DNA of 64,000 nucleotides, from the NCBI RefSeq assembly GCF_047948215.1, contig NC_134463.1, positions 56,922,201 to 56,986,200 on the forward strand, given 5' to 3'. This DNA is from Lycorma delicatula. Taxonomy: Eukaryota; Arthropoda; Insecta; Hemiptera; Fulgoridae. The notes under the pieces were generated by a model that was not told the DNA's origin, did no database searches, and saw only the letters and a list, made by a program, of their open reading frames with translations. Within the stretch, counting starts at the first letter, position 1. Each line of letters opens with the position of its first letter. Positions 1 through 13,323 of the stretch are shown here, one piece after another. A program made the position numbers and the translations under genes.

Positions 1-670
1 GTTACTTATAATATTCATTGTGCTCAGGTACGGTAGAATAAGAATGACAACATAAGAATAAGACCAACATTGACAACAATGTTGGTGGACTGTGTCTGTA
101 AGATAGTAATTAGCAAATGGTGACTTTATGTTGCTGTGGAGGACTTTTATGAGTTCATTAACCAATGTAGAACATCGTGCAATCACAACTGTTTAGTCTA
201 TAAACAACTGTTCAGTTTGTTTGGTGACTGTATACTGTATGCAATGATGTGTTTTGTTATGTTTCTATTAGATTCAAGCATCCAAGCTGAAATCATTCTA
301 CAATTTATAAAACAAACAAATGTACTCATTAACCCCCAACAAATATGTTCACAAAATAATATGCTAGCTTGGATTTATTGATGACACCATATTATTGTAC
401 AAAGACAAATTAAACTTTACAGACCCTTCCCCTCAAAAAAAAAATCAAACTATGAAACAAATAAATTTTCTTGACTTCATTATCCATAAAGCAACCAGCA
501 GAAACACATTTTCAAAATTAACAGACTGTTTTCAAACTAACAATGACAGACATACTCATATCTTAAATCATCCAACCTCATGTAAACTGTCTTTACATAA
601 AAGTACAATCCAGTCTCCGAGGAAGATCACAATAAGATATGAAAACATTTATAAAGAATCTTTTTAATAT
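1..670 (+). mobile_element. Penelope-like reverse transcriptase remnant
   Basis: At about 270-640 the translation, with one frame change, gives LQFIKQTNVLINPQQICSQN, then GFIDDTILLYKD, then INFLDFIIHK and a basic tail. This order (helix before the GlaMG block, an aromatic-x-DD site, INFLDL) is that of Penelope-like element reverse transcriptases. The expected GlaMGsPlS segment appears deleted just before FIDD. The upstream part (1-270) shows nothing recognisable. It is a fossil, downstream of gene A. Confidence 0.45.
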
Positions 671-1412
671 GTTTTATTATTCAATTTGTTACAAAAAGTT
701 AAAATTTCTAATCTTTTAAATAAATCTGTGATTTATTAAAATGACAACACATTATAATGATGGCTATTTTTAATAGGACCTGGTAGTTAACCTAATTATT
801 ATATGCTGTTAACAAAAGCAGTTCTGAAATGTGGCTCAAGAGAAATGAGTATTGTTATTTTTAAATGTTGCTAATTTTAATACTTTTTTTTTAGGAAGGT
901 AACAGATGATTTTGTGATTATAAATGTAGATTAGAATTTTTAATTTACAAATCATTAAGCGTGATTCATATCTAAGGATAGTAACAATGAACAGACAGCC
1001 TACTGTTACATAGGCTGACTACTTCTAACTTTATGAAAATTGAAACTTAGTTATCAGAATTTATTGTAGCAAAACAAGAATAACTATCAATTTTTAATAA
1101 CTTATAATCGAAAAATTGAATTATTTTTCTGGTAGATTAAAGTCCAAAACATAATAGAGTTTATCAGAAATTGAGAAAAACAAAAGATTTTTCTAAATTC
1201 CATAGAACAATTTTATAATTGTTTTTGTGAATATATAATTTATATGAACTCTTTAGATCTAAAATTCAGTTAAACTATTAAAGGCAGCATATTTAACTAA
1301 AGTTTTTGCCTTCAACATTGTTAATCTAAATAAATAAAAATACTTAACAGTAAGGGGATTAATAAATTTAAATATATATATTTAAGGATTAAATATGCAA
1401 GTAATATTTTAC

Positions 1413-1581
1413 ATGCCTGAAGAGAAGTGTAATCAATTTCTGTAAAATTACTACAGTTTACAACTATAGGATGTTTTTTATCTTGATGTTTTATAGCAAT
1501 ATCACGTAGAGTTTCTGATGCGGGAAAATACATTCCTCTATCTGGTTTTATTTCTATATATGTCTCCTTACTTTGTGGTAC
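1413..1581 (-). CDS. Gene A exon: first half of the STAS domain
   Basis: The acceptor is ttattcaag. The exon encodes YIEIKPDRGMYFPASETLRD then HPIVVNCSNFTEIDYTSLQA. This matches SLC26 STAS domains: strand, FPA..y+R helix, PvVldC strand, then D+Ta. The best donor is GGCAT|gtaaaa, phase 1, which cuts where relatives continue with AAKGI. The frame stays open for about 27 codons past this donor, but the residues stop resembling STAS. No following exon could be recognised between 1 and 1412. Confidence 0.85.
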
Positions 1582-4500
1582 CTTGAATAAAACGTAAAAA
1601 ATAAAATAGTAATAAATCTATAGTTAAATGAAATTTTTTTAAAATTTTATCACAAAATGAAATCAATGAATGTATTTTTAATTATGACTTACGCATTAGT
1701 ATTTTCAGTAAATTACTTTTATTTTATTGTTAATTTCTCCAACATAGTAAAAATGTGACAGTGTAATGCCCATATACGAAAGTACATTAATCTATTGCTA
1801 TATACTACCTGTGTCGTATTCTTCTATCCATGATAGATGTAAAGCATCTGAGATTCAAATGATACTGATCAGAATTGTTTTCTATGAGAATAATGCTGTT
1901 CATTATACAACCAATCTCTGAGATGAACAGATAAAACATATCTACTGTTAAATGTCACCTATAATTCAGAAAGGTTGGTAAGCTGATATGTAACTGTATG
2001 TTTGGCTCAATGAGGAATTTTTTATTAATATTACTTTATAAAAACGATACTCAATCTCTTGACTGACTAATGTTATTATGCATTAACTCTTCTCACTTTC
2101 TTTCTCTCACATGATGTTTGTGTGATACTTTACTTCCATTACATTTTATCTGCAGCCTTATCATTTATAAATTCATAAAATTATTTTGTTCAACTACGAG
2201 GGCTGTCCAGAAAGTAACTTACATTTTGAAATTAAAAAACAACCAAATAAAAAAATTAATTTTATTATATACATTTGAAAGGAACAATCTTTAACTATTT
2301 TTTATATAGTCGCCATTTAAATCGAGGCACTTATAACGATGCACAAGCTTTTCAATTCCTTCTCTTTTTTAATCTGCCGCCTTAGATTTTTGGCACCGGT
2401 CTTGCACAAAACTTGTGAATACAAAGCTTCCCCGATACAATTTCATATAGTAAACCGTGAAATTTGGAGGAAATGAAGCGAGAGTAACGTAATCGCAATG
2501 CGGCGATTTTCACAAATTTTATCGTTGATTTTCATCATCAGTTCATCAGTCACAGGCTAGGCCGACCACTGCGGTCCTCATTATAAACATTGGTGTGGCC
2601 TTTTTTAAACTGAATGCATCACTGTCGAACTCCACCTTTACTCATTATTCCATCTTCGTATACCTCAAAAAGTTGCCGATGAATTTCAATTGGTTTGAGA
2701 AACCTAATCACTCAATACACCTCACAACTCGCAGGATTTTCTATTGAGGTGCACATTTCAATAATTCACAACGAATAAAGTAGAAAAATCACAGTCTACA
2801 CGCTACGACAGCTTGATGCGTACCGAGTGTAGAACCTTTTTGGCGCCAAAATGTTGGCTCTATCCTCACTTATCTCCACGCTAGGCATAAATGTAAGTTA
2901 CTTTCTGGACCGCCTTAATCAGGTCAAGCTATTATTAGCAGCTTGCGAATTTAGCTGATCTACTTGCTAATACCCAACCATTTTTTTCTGGAATTTTTTT
3001 CTTCTAATACACTTTTTTATTTAAAGAAAATACCTAATGTTATTTTTCCAACCAATCTTTTTGGTTTATAAAGTTTTGATGGGCATACCTTCAAAAACTT
3101 GTAGAAATAATACAAAAAAAAAAAAACATACATTATTTCAAAAAATATTAACTGTGTAAAAAATGTAGAAACAATATATTTTAATTTCAAGAGACTTGCC
3201 AACAAAAATGGTTTTATATTCAGTTCTTATAATCTTAATTAATTCTATTGAATATTTTTTCTAAATAATATGTCATCTGGATGAGATTACCTTATGTTCA
3301 TCTACAGAGATTTGTGGTCGAGACCATGTGCAGATTAATTGTATCATACTAAGTAATATTCCTCCAATTAATCCTTCAGATAATGTTCTAAAAAGTGTCA
3401 AAAACATTGTTATTATCATGATAATAAATCCTGATTCTGCAATATTAAAAATAAGAACAATTTTTTTACAATATAAGAAATGTACTTTTATTCACGACTA
3501 AAATTTATCAGTACGAGTATAAGGTAAATATAAAAACACAAATTATAAAAAAAATGTTTATCAGTCTACAGACTTCAAACTTTATTTAAAGTTAAAATAG
3601 TAGTTAAATAAATTATAAAAAAATGATTTTGCAGACTTATGCCAGGTCAAAATAAAAATTTAAAGAAAAGATTTAATGAATACCTAACATTTCAGTAAAT
3701 GAAACTTTGACTTATAATTACAAAGATATTAATAATGAATGAATTACTTTTAAAAAAATATCTTATAATAATGCATAATCAAAAAAATAAAATATTTCCT
3801 TTATTAAAATTCCAGTATTTAAGTAATTTATTTTTTGGAACAGTATGACAAATCATGATAACACTAAAATTCAATGGTGTTTATTTTACACTTCATAAAA
3901 TGATATGTATTCAAAATAGAATTTCTGTTTCTAATGGACCTTTTATAATTAATTAGTAACACATCCTTCAGTGGTCGCACCAAATTTAAAACTATAGTTA
4001 AATTACAAGATCTGTTTCAAAGTATTCAAAGTAACTGATCATATTTTTACTTAAAAATTATTTGAACGTGAGCAGTAAACCTTGTTAGAATGCAGCACTA
4101 GTACCTAGTTCACATGCATTTTTTTTGTAATCTTTAATCCATATTGGTTGTCCACCAAATATTCTGTGTATTATTGTGACAGGTACCTGTTACATTTTCA
4201 TTTTGTGGGTAATGACTAAATGTATTGAATAACATTACTGCATCAACTTCTACCAAAAGCTTGATAATATCTTAAATGAAATACTTCGTAAGATTAATTA
4301 GGCTTTCTGGAATGAAGTTATGAGGGTTACACACTTTAAAAAGAATGGTATTCAAAATGGCTGAACTTCAGTTCAGAGTGACCAGTGTGCACTACTTAGA
4401 TGTCAGCTAGCTCAAATTAGAAAACTAAGACACCTTTAAAATGCAGGGTATTGAGGCTAAAGTTATCCAAAAGTGATGAATGGCCTTTATTTATAAAACC

Positions 4501-7500
4501 AGTTGTCATAATCTCTTAAATGTGGGCTCAATTGAAAGGAAATAATGCTAAGATTTTTTTTGTATACTCTTAAGGACAGTCAAATATGCATGCACAGGCA
4601 AGCCAACTCATAAATCAATTGTAGGCAGTCAAAATGTGAACTCCACAGCAGAAGATTCAGTGCATGCTTTGGGTAGTGGAGTTTCAATCGCTAATGTATA
4701 TTCAGCAGTATGTATGAACTGAAAGGAATATCGATCCTCCAACATTCAAGTCTATTTGTCAGACTTTAAGAGAGACTGGAAGCTTAGTTTCACAAAGTGG
4801 AAATCACTCAAAAGTTTCAGTTAGTGACAACACTGTGGGTAGTGTACATGATGCATTCACTGTCAGTCCTGCAAAGTCAATTAGGCGGGCTAGTTACGAA
4901 CTGGAAATTCCTTGTTTCACTGTTCACAACATTATTCATAAGGGCTCAATTGTAGGGCCACCTACAATATCAGTTTGCTGCAGAAGTATTGCACTGTGTT
5001 GAAAACAATTCTAATTATCTTGATTCATTGTTATTTAGTGATGAGGCAATCTTTCATACATGCTGGAAAGTTAACAGACATGTCCTATTTGAGGTACTAT
5101 ATTAACCAGTTTTCTTAGAATACACTGTTACTTTTAGATACATTGAAGAGGTAAAACCACAATGCAATGCGGTCTTATCACTCCAGACAGCATTAAAATG
5201 CAGCTTTCTCACTTTCATTACTTCATCTATAATACCATTGTCAGCTACAATGAAGAACTCAGTAATCCCTGTGAAGAACTTTCTTATCTTGGGTAGATGA
5301 TTGGCTACCTACCCACACTTAGACAACATGCTTCATAAATAACTGTACTAAAACAATACACACTTTCAGAGACTACTTAACATTTGTACAATACTTACAC
5401 ATCAACTAAAAATCAAATGAAATTATCATTTTCTTCCAAGAAGATTGCAGAGTCAGGTTCACAAAACAAACAAAATACACAAGATCATATCAAATACTAA
5501 TAGAGCACACACAGCCATCCGAGAGTATACAAATCAAGCTAAAGTGATTGCACCAAATACTATACTGTTAAACTGGATCTGTATTTAACCACAAATAAAA
5601 GGAATACTATATACAAAATCAAATTTTTATACTCTCAATGGTTGACAGAAACCACATTAAATGAATAAACAGAAACAGTAATTGGATTATATATATATTA
5701 TTTGATTATATATTTAAGGTAAAGTTTTTAAATCTTTATATGACAGCCGCTGTATTAACAACAGTACTAGTAATAACACTGAAGAGAATATATCTCATTA
5801 TAAATAATTACCTATTGTAGGCCAAACAACAGTTTGTCCCACTTATATGCTTATAAATGCCCCTGACATTCTTTTTCTTAATTTCTTTTAATTTATAGAA
5901 TATTTTTAAGTTTTTGTTTTCCACAGTATATTTTACTAACATCTGCTTTGGTATACATACACTGGAGTTGTTTTTAATTTTATTAATTAATATATTTTAT
6001 TTTTTTTATTTGTAACTGGTTAGATACGTAGACTCTTTATAAATTAACCTCCAGTTGGGAGTTACAAACAAACAAATTTCTGCAGCAAATAGAGCATGTG
6101 CTGTAGACATCAGCTAAGTTTAAATCTAGTGACACATATGGTGAGTCGCCATTATGTTCTATACTGCCCCAGTAATATGTGGTGAAATATGAATTGTGGC
6201 TCCCTCCAGTTTCGAATAGGTAGCGTTATTAATATTTTTTGCAAGCAGAAGCGTCTGTAGCCTAGATCCACATTGTCTGTGTGTAGTTTGCAGTAATAAT
6301 GTTATGAGTGATGAGAACGGTGTAGAAACTTTACGGTATGGCAAACTAATGTGCACGATGACAAGGAAGGAAGAAGGTATCAATAGAAGAGGTTGAGTGA
6401 TCAACTTGTTGAAAAAGTTGAACATGCAGTTTGTGATAAATGCTGATTCAAGATTACTGCTGAACTTAGTCAAAATTTTCCTAAAATTTTAAGGTCCACT
6501 CTTTACAGAGTTGTTATAGACAGACTGCGCTTTCGTAAGTATTGTGCATATGGGTATTGAAACTCATTTACAGATGTCCACAAAACGAAAAAAATGAGAG
6601 CAGTGCTGATTTTCTTTTGAATACCAGAATAAAGGAAGTGAATTTCTTGAAAGTGTTATTATTGGGATGTCACGTGTTTTTAGTTCATCAATAATGAGAC
6701 AAAAAAACAGTTCAAACAGTATATACACATATACACATTTGCAAAGAAGCCCAAAAATATCAAACAAACCAATTTGAACAAAAAAATTATGACTACCATA
6801 TTTTAGGAGCGTAAAGGAATTTTGTTGGCAGAAATTATGAAGTCGGGTGATGTAACAATAACCACAGATGTTTATTGTTAATTACTGACAGGAGAGTGAT
6901 GTAGAATAAACAGCATGGAATGCAAAGGAGATCATATTTCTTTTTTTTTGCATATGACACAGTCTCACACCATCAATACCAGTAAAGGAGGTACACTAAT
7001 CAAATTTAAGTGGCACATTTTTTACAGTAGTTCTTACAGCTCCGATTTGATATCGTTTTGATTTTCATCTCTTCACAAAACTGAAGAGTTGGTTGGCTAC
7101 TCAATACTTCAAAAGCAATGTTTAACTCATGATTGGAGTTAACCAAAGGGTTTTTGGCTGTGCCTTTCTTTGAAGAGAGAGTAAATTAGCTGGTGTCATA
7201 ATACATTAAGTATTTGAATTTGGGTGGGGACTGACAAGAAGTAATATAAATGTTACATTGTAATCAGTTTTTTCAGTTTATTTTGTTTATTTTTATTACT
7301 TGACAGAGGTTAAATCATCAATAACCTTTGGATGTTTTTTAAACAGCACCATTTTTTTCTTTTATAGATTGTTTTTTCCATATATTAATGGTCCAATGTA
7401 ATAAAAAATCGTGTAAATGGTGTCTGTCATAAATATTATTATAGAATAATTATTAAACTAATCAATTTAAAATATTTTATTTATTACTATTATCTTTTAA

Positions 7501-10500
7501 AATTATTTGTGTTGAATTAAATAGTATTATTATTTTTCAAACAAACCAAACCAATTTTTAAATCTTAAATGATCTTCCTAAAAAAAAATTCCAGGAGTAA
7601 CTTATAGTGGAATCAAAATATAATAGCAATTGAACTTGTTGTTGATGGTACTGTATATGACTGAAAATGTTTGACAATTACAAAAAGTTTTTTTTTGTGT
7701 ATTTTCAATTTGGTATTTTAAAAATAGAACATTTATTAATTTGAAACACTTTTCATAAATAGAAAACACATTTATGCATGTAACAGTGCAATTTAAGATT
7801 TTTATCAGTACCGAAATATGTTTTAAATTTTAATTTACATTAATATTAGATGGTCAGGGCTTTGCCCTTGGGACCAACCCAGGTGTTCCCTGGCCTCTCC
7901 TGGGTGGTCGACCTCAGGTCTCTCTGGGGCCTTTCAGGGCTTGTGAGGGCCTTCCAAGTGAAGCAATGCCTGACTGGCTCCTGGAACTCCCACAGCTCGA
8001 TTCGTTTGCTGTTGCTGTCTAACCAGTAATGTTCAACTGGACTCTACAATGTTCATTAGCCTCATGATTGTGAATAATACTGAATACTTAAATTGTTCAT
8101 GTTTTATAGAAATCTGTAAAAGAAACTAAATTACCAAAGTCAGAACAGTAGTTACTATGGTAACTAAAGTAAACATACTTTTTACGAGGAAACCTTCTCA
8201 ACTTACATCTGTTGCTATGGTGACAAAACTATAACAATGAAATAAAAAGATTAATTTTTTCTTCTTTAATGAATGTCTTTAATTGAAAACTTTACCTCAA
8301 GGAGGTTAGAGCCTCAATCTATGACTTAAAACCTTTCCTGGGATAACATGAATGTATCCTGCAAATTTGAAAGCACTTGGTTGATTGGTTATCGCATGGT
8401 AACTAGACACAGACAGATAAACAAGAAAACAAACAAACTCTCTGCTTTTAAATAAGATTTTCCAATTAAATAATTGTAAAAAAAAAATACACAAAACTTT
8501 ACTTACTGTCTGTCTTCCATATTGAATATGCAGTTTTGATATTTAATTTTACCATAACAGAAAATATAATCACTGCTGATAAAGAAGCTTTTGGTATAAA
8601 ATACATGTATGGAGTAAGGAATGTCAGTGTTAATACTGACAGCATTCCTAAAATAAAAACGGATATTAAAATTATTTTGTTTAATTTTAAATAACTAATA
8701 AAATTTTACCTATTAAGGGCGGCTGAATTGTAATGTACATTTGTTTATTTATTTATTTTTTATTTTTTGGTGTTTGTGGCCGAAAAACGCCTGGGCGTTA
8801 TCATCGCCCGGTAGCCATTAGTAAAAGGGTAAAATAACTCTGAAATAATAAACTATACAAGGCGTAAACGTAATACCAATCACATAATAAAAATTTACTA
8901 AAACAAGCTAAGAAGGCAAAATAAAACTCAAAACTCATACCATAGACAAAGTTGATAAAATATAAAAGTTAAAATAATAGATTAAAGAAAGTATATAAAA
9001 CTTACCTAATTCCGATGGGTTGTGCAAAAATCCCTTCCCCGGACAGTAAAATTAAATACATAGAACCAAAAATCAAATTGAAAATAAAAGGCTATAATTA
9101 TTAAAAAAACTGTCCTTACAGAAAAACATATATGAGCATATTAAATCCGTTGCAATAACCCGGTTTTATGCAAAAAGAGAAACAGCCGTTCCAAAATGCC
9201 GCTATCGTCGCACAAGACATGACGGATGTCATTTGTTTATTTGTTTGGACATTTGTTTATAACTTGAAAATAAAAGGAAATGAAAAAAATATGGTATAAA
9301 AGTACATTTTATTTGCTAGAAAAATTTACTTTTTTTCACATAGTCACCATTTACATCTAAACATTTCTCCCAATGGTGAACCAATTTTCTTATTCTGTCA
9401 GTGATGAATACTGGCATTCTTTCCTTGATCCGTGAATTCACTGTGCCCTTACAGTATCCAGGTGAAATGAACACACTTAGTATTACTCTTTAATTTTGGA
9501 AAGAAGTGAAAATTGCTGGGTGCCAAATCTGGTTAGTATGGAGTATAAAGGATATGGAATAAGTTCAAATTTTAACTTTATAAGAGCCGCCTTGGCAGTA
9601 TTAAAAATATAATAACTTCCCATCACGGTATTGAAAAGCCATTTCCCTTGTCACATTAACTTTTCAGAAGCTGCTCATAACATTCCTTTTTTATTTGTTC
9701 TTTTCTATGTGGTGTGCATTCATGTTTAATGAGTTATTTTGAATAGATTCATTATCTCCTTTTAATGATTCTCATTAGTCACAGAAACTAGTCGACCACT
9801 TTGAGGTTCATCCTCATTTGCTTTACCAAATTCTGATGCAAAAATTTTATTGCTCAACTACTCACAGTAGTTCTTTCTTTTTCCTGTTTAGCCTCTGGTA
9901 ATTACCTTTCAGATAATACTTCAGAGGATGAATGAGGATGATACGTATGAGTGTAAATGAAGTGTAAGTTTTGTACAGTTTCAGTTCGACCATTCCTGAG
10001 ATGTGTGGTTACTTGAAACCCACCACTAAAGAACACTGGTATCCATGATTTAGTATTCAAATCCGTGTAAAAATAACTGACTTTACTAGGACTTGAATAC
10101 TAGAACTCTCGACTTCCAAATCAGCTGATTTGGGAAGACGCGTTCGCCACTAGACCAACCTGGTGGGTTCAACTCACAGTAGTTCAATCAACTGTTTCAT
10201 CACCATAAATGGGTTTTAGACAACGATGAATGTCACTAGCGTTCACTTTTAAGTTATCCATTTTTAACACATATGTTGTTTTAGATCCATTGACATAGTA
10301 GGTGTACTCTACTCCATAGTGATGGGCATGTCAGAAAACAAGAGGGAAGGGATCAGTAAATTTTAGAATGTTAGTTGTAGGGAAATGAAACTACAAGATG
10401 ACAGCAAATGTCGCTTAGTTTTCCCGTTATGCTCTAGTGTACATTACAATTCATCTGCTCCTCATAATAATGGCAAGAAAATGTAAAACAAAATGCATCT

Positions 10501-13290
10501 ATATCATTTTAATCTTTCAAAAATCTCTAAATTGAATATTCTTGCATTTTGTTTGATGTGTTAAGAGGTTTTACTTTTCTTCACAAAGTTCTTTTAACAT
10601 AATTTACAACTGAGTACTAAATCCTATCAGCATTATATACCTACATCTACCTCCTTAAAATAAAATATAAGATTATCACTGTTTTCTTGGTCTCCTTATA
10701 CTGAAAGAATAATACAATGCTAATTTTAGCAGTTAAATGTATTTCACAGTGTTTCAAGTATTTTTTTGACTGTTTCATTAAGCATTATATTTTAATACCT
10801 ACCTTATATTACCATTGTGCAATCTGAAACAAAATGACAGTACCTCATTTCAGCTACTTTCACTTAATGGAATCTAAATCTTTTAATTTCAGTTATTGGT
10901 GCAGTGCCAGAATCATTTCCTAAGAACCAAACTTGATCTTTAAGCACACATTTTAATTCTTATGTTGAGTACTGAAATGGTAATAGATTAAATAATATAG
11001 CAAACTAACTAATGCTGATAATCTGTTTTAAAGGAAAGTAATTTGTAAAAAAGGAAGATGAAAATAGAAATTTTCAATTCTTTTATTTAAAGTGCTGAAT
11101 TATATTTAAGTTATCTGTATACAGTTAAGTACTGATTTGAATGAACAAATATATTGATTTCTTCTAGTTCACAATTAAATTAACAGATATTCTCTCAACT
11201 TCTTATATTTACCTGAATACACTCCAGCGAAGGTTGTTTTAACATTACAAGTAGATGCAACAGCACCAGCTATTATAACACCAGTTGCTGGCATGGCACC
11301 TAAAAACCCTCCAAATGTATTGGCTAAGCTTAATGAAAGGAATTCTTGAGAGGTCTCTATAGGTTTTCCATGGCCTGTAATTAATAAATTTATTATTAAT
11401 TTACTGACATTGAACAATTATTTAAAAAAGCATGCGCGCGCGTGTGTGTGTGAGAGAGAGAGAGATCTACTATGACTTTTCCACAGAAAAAAATTTAAAA
11501 AAATTTCCAGCAAAATTTGAAATTCTTATTTTGTTGGATATTAAGGATATTTTATTACTTTGATTTTGATTCCTTTAAATATGGAAATATGGGTGAACTT
11601 TTTGTAATTACTATACTTTTTTTCTTTTTTAAGATCAATAACCAACCAAACCTTTACTTTAATAGATACTAACAATTAACAACTTCACAGCAATTTTTTT
11701 TCCCCCACTTAATGAGTGTACTAAATTTATTGTTTGATGATAGAAAGTGATCATATTAATTTATTATTCTATATCTGTCTGTCTTTATTTTGACCATGAT
11801 CCATATATATTTTTTAATCGAAACTCATATGTTTTATATGTACGTACCATGTATTTGTGAAAAAAGTTGGTCAGATGCTCTCTTGATAGTATTGTTGGTC
11901 TTATGCTGGAATCAAATGAGAAGTAGATGGCAGTAAATAAGTTTATTGTTAGATTTTTAAAGATTGCAGTTATTGGAGAGTGCTTGGAATGAGTAAAAAA
12001 ACATGAGGATGATGTGAATGTAAAGCAGATTAGTAGTTGGAGTTGCCTGCAGAAGAAATGCTTGATGATAGTGTTAGTGAATAGCAGATTGTGTGATGTA
12101 ATAATGATAGCTATAAGCGGGACTGTTAGATTTGCTTTCTCTAAAAGTAATGGTGTTCACTGTACACTCTGTAGTGAAGATGACAATTGTAGTATGATGT
12201 GCATTTCTGTGGACTTTGTGTGGTAATGTACAATAGTGTCTTAGATTAACTGAAGAAGGTAAAAAGAAATTACTCTACCTAGTAAACCTGGTACACAATG
12301 CTTGTTATTCTGAGAATGATTATGCCATTTTTAGGAGTAACTTGTGTCTTATGCTCAGTCACCTACATCTGTTTAAATATGGTTCCTAACATACATGTAA
12401 ATGTACTAATTGTATATTTTTAGATTTGAATTACCTGAAAATCACCAGGATACCCATCTTATATTTACTTTAATAATGAGTATGATGTTATTCATGGGGG
12501 TTACAACCAGTAGCTTAAGTTATATTCATTGGATAGTTTCCTCCACTACAACTAATTCACAGTTATATTTTACAAAAATACTCTAGTTCCATTATTCAAA
12601 ATCAATGCAAGATTTTGTTGGGAAATATATTAACCCATGTCAGTTGCTCTGTTAGTACTGACTGTATTTAAATCAACAAAACTTCACCAATGATTCTCAA
12701 AGAGCAGTATTGACAAATTATATATACATTTACACATGATAACTTAACTAATTTATGAAAGAAAATGAACAAGTGAAAGCAATGCTGTTCGCAGTCCTCA
12801 ATTTACATTCAGCTAACCCAATTACACCTTAATTACAATTTTCAATGATGGATAATGCATATTAAGTAATGAAAAAATATTATAAATCTTGTTTATTTTA
12901 GGAGATTTCTGTAGTATAAAATATTTTTTGATTAACAGCAAGCATTTCACTATTTTTCTCTTTATAGTACTACCAAATTAACTTAAGGGCTAAGGTAACA
13001 CCATATACATCCAGTGTTCAGCATCATCAATATTTATGCTTTGTCTCAAAAATTTCTTATGCAATTATTTTAGATAGTCTGTCTTCTTAATCCTACTGTT
13101 CTCCAGATAAGAAGATAGAAGATTTTATTATTCTACTTAAATTGGGTTACATGCTTGCTTTTAAGAGCAGCAGTGTTGTTACGTATTCAGAAAAAAATTC
13201 TACTACAGGCCTCTTTACCTTAAGCTAACTTTGAATTTCATAGCTTCAATTATTTGAATTATTAATCTACAGATTCAAATAATAATAATG

Positions 13291-13323
<33 letters not shown>

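Larger units (their letters stand above)
3437..8506 (-). other. Gene A intron between the TM13-14 and TM11-12 exons
   Basis: It contains two transposase fossils (4.7-5.1 and 6.3-7.3 kb), a 115-bp repeat shared with 23.7 kb, a GC-rich island at 7851-8020 and a dispersed-repeat tail just before 8480. Between 3437 and 4680, and between 5110 and 6280, I see no gene. Confidence 0.75.
8648..11212 (-). other. Gene A intron between the TM11-12 and TM10 exons
   Basis: It contains a possible LINE 3' remnant at 8740-9200 and a mariner split by a SINE at 9300-10290. From 10290 to 11212 I see nothing recognisable. Confidence 0.75.

Noticed and set aside
659..737. Possible terminal exon of gene A: minus strand, acceptor aaatcacag, short open frame LFKRLEILTF then a stop
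   Set aside because: It joins in phase but does not resemble the second half of STAS and would leave the domain far too short. It may be chance.
6159..6767. Minus-strand open frames of 104 and 67 codons
   Set aside because: They lie antisense to the mariner fossil at 6250-7260 and have no family motif.
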